From positions 125,648 through 189,647 of the forward strand of contig NZ_KQ948556.1 in NCBI RefSeq assembly GCF_001514125.1: 64,000 nucleotides of DNA, read 5' to 3'. Under the pieces are notes generated by a model that had not been told where the DNA came from, did no database searches, and saw nothing but the letters and a program-made list of their open reading frames with translations. Made by a program: the position numbers and the translations under genes. The number at the start of each line of letters is the position of its first letter. Positions within the stretch are counted from its first letter, which is position 1. Shown here one piece after another: positions 58,273 through 64,000 of the stretch. The stretch is from Streptomyces longwoodensis. GTDB lineage: Bacteria; Actinomycetota; Actinomycetes; Streptomycetales; Streptomycetaceae.

Positions 58273-59526
58273 TCAGTGCTTCGGCGACCGCAGCAGCGCT
58301 CCGATGTGGGCCGCCGCCGTCGACAGGTGACGGCGGGCCTCCCCGAGCTGGTCGTCCGTGACCCCGTGGTCGCGGGCCGCGTCACGGATGTCGTCGCGGA
58401 AGCGGTCCAGCAGGCGGTCCAGGTCGCGGACCGGGTCGCCGCCGGACGGCTCGTGGGCCCAGGAGGGCACGTACGCGGCGGGGAAGTCCTCCGGGGTGGA
58501 GGAGTAGTCCACCGGACGGGACGCCGCCGGCCCGGACGCTGCCGTGCCGGAGCCCTCGGCCGTCCGGGACTCCTCCGCCGTGCGGGAGCCCTTCGTCATC
58601 CGGGGGCCCTCAGCGGTGCGGGAGCTGCCCGCGGCACCGGAACCCCCAGCCGTACGGGAGTCCTCCGTGGCGCGGGAGCCGTCCGGGCCGGCCGCGTGCT
58701 CCGGGCGGGTCCACGGCCGCTCGGTGTCGGGGCGGCCGAAGCCGAAGTCCTTGCCGAAGTCGCCCAGGCCCTTGCCCCAGTCCTTCCCGAACTCGCCGAC
58801 CTCCTTCACGAGTTCGCTCAGCCCTTCGCGCACCCCGGTCGGCCAGTCTCCGCGCGCGAAGTGGTCCTGCACCTGCTCCTGGACCCGGCGCGCCATGCGC
58901 TGGAACTCCTCCTGGGCCTGCTCCCGGGCCCGGTCCTGGGCCTCCTTGGCCTGGCGGCGGGCCCGCTGGGCCTCCTCGCGGGCACGGCGGCTCTCGTCCT
59001 TGGCGCGGCGGGCCTGCTCCTTCCACTCCTGCTTGACCCGGCGCATCTCCTCCTTGGCCGCCCGCCAGGCCTCCTTGTCGTCGGCGTCGGAGGAGTCCCC
59101 GAAGGGGCCGCTCCCGCCCGTCGACGACCGGCCGCCCTGGCGCGCCTGGGACGCGGCCGCGCGCATCTCGCGGCGCAGGTCACCCGCGGCGCCGCGCACG
59201 TCGGCCCGGATCTCGGCGGCCAGCTCCGCGACCGACTCGCGGATCTCCAGCTCCAGGTCGGCCAGCTCGCCGCTGCGGTCGGCCAGTTCGGCCCGGCCGG
59301 CGTCGGTGATCGCGTAGACCTTGCGACCGCCCTCGGTGGTGTGGGTGACCAGGCCCTCGGCCTCCAGCTTGGCCAGCCGGGGGTAGACGGTGCCGGCCGA
59401 CGGGGCGTACAGCCCCTGGAAGCGTTCCTCCAGCAGGCGGATCACCTCGTAGCCGTGGCGGGGCGCCTCGTCCAGCAGCTTCAGCAGGTAGAGGCGCAGG
59501 CGGCCGTGGGCGAAGACGGGAGGCAT
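58273..59526 (-). CDS. PadR-family regulator with long coiled-coil and repeat tail
   Basis: The 417-aa protein has an N-terminal PadR winged helix (residues 8-85: YLLKLLDEAPRHGYEVIRLLEE, AGTVYPRLAKLEAEGLV), an unusually long charged coiled coil (about 95-235), a Gly/Phe segment, then eight hexapeptide repeats close to TAEGSR (286-333) and a C-terminal helical domain. ATG 59526 lies 1 base after the DUF4097 stop, so the pair is coupled. The tail is far longer than in typical PadR proteins. Confidence 0.88.
   Translation of the reverse strand: MPPVFAHGRLRLYLLKLLDEAPRHGYEVIRLLEERFQGLYAPSAGTVYPRLAKLEAEGLVTHTTEGGRKVYAITDAGRAELADRSGELADLELEIRESVAELAAEIRADVRGAAGDLRREMRAAASQARQGGRSSTGGSGPFGDSSDADDKEAWRAAKEEMRRVKQEWKEQARRAKDESRRAREEAQRARRQAKEAQDRAREQAQEEFQRMARRVQEQVQDHFARGDWPTGVREGLSELVKEVGEFGKDWGKGLGDFGKDFGFGRPDTERPWTRPEHAAGPDGSRATEDSRTAGGSGAAGSSRTAEGPRMTKGSRTAEESRTAEGSGTAASGPAASRPVDYSSTPEDFPAAYVPSWAHEPSGGDPVRDLDRLLDRFRDDIRDAARDHGVTDDQLGEARRHLSTAAAHIGALLRSPKH
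58528..58671. repeat. 18-bp minisatellite encoding hexapeptide repeats
   Basis: Eight 18-bp units, read on the plus strand as variants of CGGGAGCCCTCCGCCGTG, encode TAEGSR-like hexapeptides in the PadR protein. Units differ by several substitutions, so the array is old. Confidence 0.8.
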
Positions 59527-59527
59527 C

Positions 59528-60457
59528 TCAGAGCACCTTCTTGTCGGTCGTGCCGTCGGCCGGGGCGGGGGAGTCGGGGGCGTCGGGGGCGTGGGGTGCG
59601 GCCGGTGCCGTCGGGGGTGTCCGCGGCGTCGGGTCCGCTTCCCGGGCGGCCTCCGCGGCCGGGCGGCGCAGCAGGGCGATCGAGCCCGAGACGGTGGTCG
59701 CCTTCAGCCGGCCGTTGCCCGCGCCGAGGCGCCCGGTGATCCGCTTGGCGCCCCACTGGCCGCTGACCCGCAGGTCCTCGAAGGCGTTGGAGACCGTGCC
59801 GCTCGCGGTGTTGGCCTCGACCTCCGCGTCGGCGGGGTGGGGCAGCCGGATGGCGATCTCCCCGGAGACGTTGGTCAGCGAGATGTCGGTCGGGCGGCTG
59901 GTCGGGTCGATGTCCACGATCATCGAGCCGCTCACCGAGTCGGCCTTCACCGAGGAGCCCGCCTCGACGACGGTCAGGTCGCCGGACACGGAGTTGAACC
60001 GCAGGTCACCCGTGAGCGCCTGGGCCTCCAGGTTCCCCGAGACGGTGTCCGCGCGGACCGGGCCCGCGAGGCCCACCAGGGTGGTGTCGCCGGAGACGCC
60101 CTTGACCTCGGTGCGCGCGTCGATGCCGGAGACGACGGCCGCGGCGTTGACCACGCCCACCTCCACGCGCGTGGAGGCCGGGACGGCCAGGGAGACGACC
60201 GCGCTGCGCCGCCAGCCCTTGCGGTCCAGCCACTTCAGGAAGCCCTTCCAGGGCAGGTCCTCGTAGGCCACGGTGAGGGTGCCGCCCCGGTGGGTCACGA
60301 CGAGGGGCGGGCCCTCGATGTCCGAGACCTCCAGGCGGGCGGAACCCTCCTCGGTGCCCACGACGTTCACCGTTCCGGCGACGATGCGGACGTGCAGCTC
60401 GCTCACGGGCTCGTCGAACGAGAGCTTCGTGGGCTCGGCGACGGACCACTCGGACAT
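59528..60457 (-). CDS. DUF4097 (putative adhesin/beta-helix) protein
   Basis: The 309-aa protein is built from beta-strand repeats with recurring VSGD/VSGN/VSGE turns, typical of DUF4097 right-handed beta-solenoids, and has a proline-rich tail (about 270-309). No signal peptide is visible, so the protein is probably cytosolic or membrane-associated. ATG 60457. It precedes the PadR gene in an operon, a common pairing in actinobacteria. Confidence 0.85.
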   Translation of the reverse strand: MSEWSVAEPTKLSFDEPVSELHVRIVAGTVNVVGTEEGSARLEVSDIEGPPLVVTHRGGTLTVAYEDLPWKGFLKWLDRKGWRRSAVVSLAVPASTRVEVGVVNAAAVVSGIDARTEVKGVSGDTTLVGLAGPVRADTVSGNLEAQALTGDLRFNSVSGDLTVVEAGSSVKADSVSGSMIVDIDPTSRPTDISLTNVSGEIAIRLPHPADAEVEANTASGTVSNAFEDLRVSGQWGAKRITGRLGAGNGRLKATTVSGSIALLRRPAAEAAREADPTPRTPPTAPAAPHAPDAPDSPAPADGTTDKKVL

Positions 60458-60536
60458 GGTGCGACCTCCTCGACGCGACGGACGGCAGGACCGTGACGCA
60501 GCGGCAGTCGCCGGCACGGCAGCGGAGTGACGCGCC

Positions 60537-60570
60537 ATATCGCGTCTCCCGCTATTCACGATATATCGCG
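60537..60570 (-). promoter_or_regulatory. Possible PadR operator upstream of the DUF4097-padR operon
   Basis: ATATCGCG occurs twice (60537-60544, 60563-60570) 26 bp apart, and CGATATATCG (60559-60568) is a perfect palindrome. These AT blocks stand out in the surrounding GC-rich DNA, 80-113 bp upstream of the gene. Confidence 0.65.
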
Positions 60571-60636
60571 GGTCCGGGAAGTCAAGCCACTCGTTCCGGT
60601 GAGCCAGCCGCTCGTGCCGGCGCGCGCGGACATGCG

Positions 60637-60659
60637 AAAGGGGCGCTCCAGGCGCCCCC
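60637..60659 (-). terminator. Terminator after the DUF6104-like gene
   Basis: GGGGCGC / GCGCCCC (60640-60646, 60652-60658) form a stem followed on the minus strand by TTT. Confidence 0.7.
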
Positions 60660-60714
60660 GTCGACCCGTGCGGCGACCCGTGCGGCGGCCCGCTGGGCCG
60701 GTCCGCCGGTCCGG

Positions 60715-60897
60715 CTACTCGTCGTCGTCCTCGTCGTCCAGCCGGGCCAGCCATGTCGCCAGGCGCTCCACCGGGACCTCGAAGTCGGGGTTGAGGTCGA
60801 CGAACGTGCGCAGCTGCTCGGCGAGCCACTCGAAGGTGACCTCCTCCTGGCCGCGCCGCTTCTCCAGTTCCTCGATGCCGCGGTCGGTGAAGTACAT
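60715..60897 (-). CDS. Short acidic DUF6104-like protein
   Basis: The 60-aa protein MYFTDRGIEELEKRRG... is highly acidic and ends DDEDDDE. Small proteins of this type are conserved in Streptomyces. It contains EVTFEWLAEQLRTFVDLNPDF and a short helical second half. Function unknown. Confidence 0.8.
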   Translation of the reverse strand: MYFTDRGIEELEKRRGQEEVTFEWLAEQLRTFVDLNPDFEVPVERLATWLARLDDEDDDE

Positions 60898-61058
60898 GGA
60901 TCGTGCTCCGTGGGTCGGTCGCAGGGGTAGGGGCGGTCCCCCCGGGGAAGGACCCTGGTTCCTGCGATGGGTGGGTCACGGAGAGAACAGGGAGAGAAAA
61001 GGCCTGCTGCTCCGTTGGAAGGGACAGGAAAAAGCATAGGCGGGACGGGGGAGTCGCC

Positions 61059-61622
61059 ATGAGCCAGGACGTGACGCGGGTAGCACGCATCGCCCTGCCG
61101 GACGGGACACCGGTGTGGGCCCGGATCTCCGGCACCGACGAACTGGCCGCGCCGCCGGGGCAGCTGTCGTTCAGCGACACCGGCTTCACCGAGCGGGTGG
61201 AGGCCAGCGTGGAGAGCCTGCACGCGCTGGTCACCGGGGTCGCCCACTCGCTGGCCGAGCCGCTGCGCGCCGTGCGCCCCGACGAGGTGAGCGTGGAGTT
61301 CGGCATCGAGCTGACCGCGAAGGCCGGGAAGGTCGTCGGCCTCCTCGCCGACGGCGAGGCCAAGGCCGGCATCACGGTCACGCTCACGTGGAACGGCAGC
61401 CCGCCCCATCCGGACGGCGCGCCCTCCGGCGCCCCGGACGCCACGCCCGCCGCCGCCCCGGACGCCACGCAAGCCGCCCCGGACGCGACGCGAGCCGCCC
61501 CGCCCTCCGCCGCAGGCGTCCCGCACCCCACGCCCCCGGGCGACCCGGGGCGCACGGGCGCGTCCCCCGGCGCCCCGGTGCACGGGGGCGCCGACGGCCC
61601 CTCAGGTGGGAGCGGGGCATGA
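61059..61622 (+). CDS. Trypsin-co-occurring domain (Trypco1-like) protein
   Basis: The 187-aa protein has a compact domain (about 1-115) typical of CU044_2847-type proteins: VEFGIELTAKAGKVVGLLADGEAKAGITVTLTW is the signature end. The remaining residues are a low-complexity Ala/Pro/Gly tail with repeated AAPDAT. Such proteins co-occur with trypsin-like proteases in NTP-dependent conflict systems. ATG 61059 with GGGGGAG. It overlaps the protease gene by ATGA. Confidence 0.88.
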   Translation: MSQDVTRVARIALPDGTPVWARISGTDELAAPPGQLSFSDTGFTERVEASVESLHALVTGVAHSLAEPLRAVRPDEVSVEFGIELTAKAGKVVGLLADGEAKAGITVTLTWNGSPPHPDGAPSGAPDATPAAAPDATQAAPDATRAAPPSAAGVPHPTPPGDPGRTGASPGAPVHGGADGPSGGSGA

Positions 61623-63847
61623 CGCACCGGCACGACGGGGGCGCACCGGGCGCCTTCGACGAGGCCCACCGTGCGCTGCGTGACCTCGTCCTGGCGGCGA
61701 CCGTACGCATCCATCGCTCGGGCGTCGGGTATGCCCCTGACGAACCGGGCACCTTCCTCGGCAGCGGATTCTTCATCGCCCCGAACTGGGTGCTGACCTG
61801 CGCACACGTCGTGCACGGCGGGGAGGGGGGCGATGTCGCGGTGATCCACCAGAGCGGAGCCGACCAGGCCGCCTCCGCCGTCGCGGGCGAGGTGGTGGCG
61901 ACCCTGCCCGACCGGGCCGGCCGGCCCCCCTCGGGCAGCTGGCCCGCCCCCGACCTGGCCCTGGTGCGGCTGCGCGAACCCGTCGGCCACGCGTGCGTGT
62001 TCGTGTCCGAGCGGCCGACCGCGTACGTCGGCGAGGGCAAGCTGCTCTACGCGGGCTGGACCGTGGTCGGCGACCAGCTCCAGATCCTGGACGGCCCGAT
62101 CGAGGTCCAGGGCACCCTCGGCGGCTGGAGCGCGGGCGCGCAGATGCGCCTCGGGCACAACGACCTGCCGTACGGCGTCTCGGGCGGCCCCGTCGTCGAC
62201 CCGCAGCGCGGCGAGGTCATCGGCGTGCTGAAGTCCCGTGCCGACCACGGTCAGGGCGGCACCTGCACCGGCATCGAGCGGCTGCGCACGCTGCCCGTGC
62301 CGCGGGGTGCCGCGACCGCCGAGCACGACGACGTCTACCAGGCCGTCTTCCACGCCCACGACCGCTACCACCGCCACCGCCAGCTGCCCTCCGGCTCCCG
62401 CGGCGCCACCTGGGCCGACGCCCAGAAGCGGATCGGCGTCCGGCCCGGCCGCACCCTCAGCCCCGACGAGCGCACCGAACTGCTCGGCCGGCTCGCCGAA
62501 CTGCCGCCGCCCTCCGGCACCCGCGCCCTGCTGGACATCCTCGAGTCGCTGCCCGACCTGGAGCTCCCGCAGCACCTGCCCGCCCCGCGCGGCTGGCGCG
62601 ACGGCCTGGGCCTGCTGTACGAGAACGCCCGGGACGACGGCGTCCTGAAGCTGGTCCTCGACTACACGATGCGCGTGATGCACGCCGACCGCCCGCCCAC
62701 CCCCAGCACGCTGGCCGCCGAACGGGCCCTGTGGGACTGGGTCCGCCAGGTCGCCGCCGGCCTGGACAGCGGCTACCGCGCCGGCCTCGCCCGCCGGCAC
62801 GAGGAGTGGTCGGGCCTACGCGCCCGCACGCGCGCCCCGGGCCACGGGCCGGACGGGCCGGTCACCGGCCACGACGCGGCCGGCACGCGCCCGCGGCTCG
62901 ACGCGCCGTCGCCCGCCGTCCCCGCGCCCGTCTCCGTCTCCGTCCCCGTCCCGGCCGAGGCCCACGGCCGCGACCGGCCCGCCACCCCGGAGGGCCGCGA
63001 CCACGCGCGCGTGACGCCCGGGCTGACCGTCCTGCTGGAGGTGCTGCGGCGCGGCTGGGAACCCGACCGCTGCGACTGGTCCGTGTCCGTGGCCCGCCCC
63101 GACGGCGACGTCCTGCGGCTGCACGAGGCCGAGCGCACCCCGTGGGACGGGCTCGCGGCCGAGGCCGCCGAACCGCTCGCCGAGGCGTTCCGCCGCTGCG
63201 ACGCGCCCGACCGGCCCGCGCCCTTGCAGGCCGCCCTGCCCCACCTGCTGCTCGGCCTGCCCGTGGACACCTGGCAACTGCACCCCGGCGAGCCGCCGTT
63301 GGGCGTGCAGCGGCCGGTCGTCGTGCGCTGCTCCGACCGCGACCAGCTGCCCGACGACGGCGAGTACGACCCCGACGGGGCCGACGGCCACCACGAGCGC
63401 CACGACCGCTGGCGCCGCCTGCACACGCACGACGCGCGCGCGGAGGTCCTCGACTGCGACGACGGCGTGCGCCAGCCCGTGCCGCCCGTGTCCGACCTGC
63501 GTGACCTCGCCCACCGCACCGTCCCGGTGCTGTGCCGCTACGGCGAGCACCGCTACGAGGACGACGCGGCGGCCCTGGCGCGCATCGTGCACGCCGGGTT
63601 CGGGGTGGCCCTGTGGCGGCGCCGCTCCGGCCGCTCCGACACCGTGTGCGGGGAGTTCCACCGGGGCGCGCGCCAGGCCGTGGACGACGGCGTGAGTGCG
63701 GAGCTGCTCCCCGAGGTCGTGCACCGCATGCGCGTGAAGCTGCGCGCGGGTCGCACCGAGGCGTACTGGGCCGACGGCATCGCGCTCTACTACGACGATC
63801 CGCACCGGCCCCTGCCCGGCGCCGGAGACCTGCTGGAGGCGCCGTGA
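61619..63847 (+). CDS. Trypsin-like serine protease fused to a VMAP-C-like domain
   Basis: The 742-aa protein starts with a trypsin fold: His63 (LTCAHVVHG), Asp112 (PDLALVRL) and Ser188 (GVSGGPV) form an intact triad. No signal peptide is seen, so it is cytosolic. A helical middle (about 270-410, with LSPDERTELLGRLAELPPP) resembles an effector-associated domain. After a low-complexity linker, residues about 465-742 resemble VMAP-C, ending WADGIALYYDDPHRPLPGAGDLLEAP. It overlaps the Trypco1 gene and precedes a MoxR-like gene. Confidence 0.9.
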   Translation: MTHRHDGGAPGAFDEAHRALRDLVLAATVRIHRSGVGYAPDEPGTFLGSGFFIAPNWVLTCAHVVHGGEGGDVAVIHQSGADQAASAVAGEVVATLPDRAGRPPSGSWPAPDLALVRLREPVGHACVFVSERPTAYVGEGKLLYAGWTVVGDQLQILDGPIEVQGTLGGWSAGAQMRLGHNDLPYGVSGGPVVDPQRGEVIGVLKSRADHGQGGTCTGIERLRTLPVPRGAATAEHDDVYQAVFHAHDRYHRHRQLPSGSRGATWADAQKRIGVRPGRTLSPDERTELLGRLAELPPPSGTRALLDILESLPDLELPQHLPAPRGWRDGLGLLYENARDDGVLKLVLDYTMRVMHADRPPTPSTLAAERALWDWVRQVAAGLDSGYRAGLARRHEEWSGLRARTRAPGHGPDGPVTGHDAAGTRPRLDAPSPAVPAPVSVSVPVPAEAHGRDRPATPEGRDHARVTPGLTVLLEVLRRGWEPDRCDWSVSVARPDGDVLRLHEAERTPWDGLAAEAAEPLAEAFRRCDAPDRPAPLQAALPHLLLGLPVDTWQLHPGEPPLGVQRPVVVRCSDRDQLPDDGEYDPDGADGHHERHDRWRRLHTHDARAEVLDCDDGVRQPVPPVSDLRDLAHRTVPVLCRYGEHRYEDDAAALARIVHAGFGVALWRRRSGRSDTVCGEFHRGARQAVDDGVSAELLPEVVHRMRVKLRAGRTEAYWADGIALYYDDPHRPLPGAGDLLEAP

Positions 63848-63955
63848 GGCCGCCCCGCGCCCGCTCTCCGGCCCCTTACCAGGCCACCTGATGGTCGATA
63901 CCGTGATGCACGTTCGACGGCTGCCATGGACGCGTGACGACGAGGACCGGGGACC

Positions 63956-64000
63956 ATGACCGATTCCAATGAGTGGCTCATCTACCGAGGCGCCGGCGAG
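63956..64000 (+). CDS. Start of a MoxR-like AAA+ ATPase gene (truncated by window edge)
   Basis: Only 15 codons are visible (MTDSNEWLIYRGAGE). A start like this, WLIYRGxGEP, is typical of VMAP-associated MoxR ATPases. A clear gap of 108 bp separates it from the protease gene. Identity cannot be confirmed beyond the N terminus. Confidence 0.65.
   Translation, partial: MTDSNEWLIYRGAGE

Noticed and set aside
59528..62800. A 1090-codon minus-strand open frame.
   Set aside because: Only the first part from 60457 to 59528 shows a family (DUF4097). The rest is antisense to well-supported plus-strand genes and reflects GC-driven absence of stops.
1..64000. Mobile elements, CRISPR arrays, tRNA or rRNA genes.
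   Set aside because: No terminal inverted repeats with transposase, no regularly spaced repeats and no tRNA-like sequence was recognised.

Overview
This is a contiguous, very GC-rich chromosomal segment from a Streptomyces. The evidence is strong GC bias at third codon positions, frequent GTG starts and ATGA/GTGA overlaps, and Streptomyces-type genes: sigR-rsrA, eizA-CYP170A, dasR-dasABC, wblE, sigH and sodN-sodX. From memory, the gene order closely follows the SCO5200-SCO5270 core region of S. coelicolor. That synteny is recall, not a search result. I see no insertion sequence, prophage, CRISPR array, tRNA or rRNA.

Layout. 1-5.6 kb: the end of a GH64 glucanase, the divergent catR/catA peroxide-response pair with a palindromic operator, a CBS protein, hisN, a TetR regulator and a SugE-type exporter. 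5.7-10.5 kb: rsgA-aroA-M50 peptidase on the minus strand, then an SRAP protein and a hydrolase on the plus strand. 10.5-19.1 kb: the thiol-oxidative stress switch sigR-rsrA with a SigR-type promoter and an in-frame upstream start; two overlapping membrane HD-domain genes; a TPR protein; peptide deformylase; and the two-gene albaflavenone operon (eizA-CYP170A). 19.1-24.5 kb: class Ia ribonucleotide reductase operon nrdA-nrdB-nrdS behind two NrdR-like boxes and a cobalamin riboswitch. 24.8-33.6 kb: a symporter pair, then the aminosugar regulon dasR / dasA-dasBC-dasD / nagB with DasR sites. 34-42.7 kb: a PdtaS-like kinase, wblE with a CRP-like site, a lipid kinase, prsH-sigH, a UBP zinc finger, a Na+/H+ antiporter and a PLP enzyme. 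42.8-47.7 kb: an amidase, then a family 2B encapsulin shell gene with a cNMP-binding domain and a polyprenyl diphosphate synthase that is its probable cargo. 47.7-54.3 kb: small proteins, a frameshifted glyoxalase gene, sodN/sodX, a CGNR regulator and an amino-acid ABC transporter. 55-60.5 kb: malic enzyme, an oxidoreductase, a compact HTH plus Clp-N operon with a leaderless-type promoter, and a PadR/DUF4097 pair. 60.7-64 kb: a Trypco1-like gene, a trypsin-VMAP-like gene and the first 15 codons of a MoxR-like ATPase, which look like the left end of a ternary NTP-dependent conflict system.

How the genes work together. Much of the window is stress and nutrient sensing: peroxide (CatR-CatA), thiols (SigR-RsrA), superoxide with nickel (SodN-SodX), osmotic/general stress (PrsH-SigH), aminosugars (DasR regulon), and dNTP supply tuned by vitamin B12 and NrdR. 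The two least ordinary systems are the encapsulin/prenyltransferase compartment (43.7-46.3 kb) and the protease-VMAP-MoxR module at the right edge. The leaderless HTH/Clp-N operon at 57.4 kb is the best candidate for a poorly described regulatory circuit.
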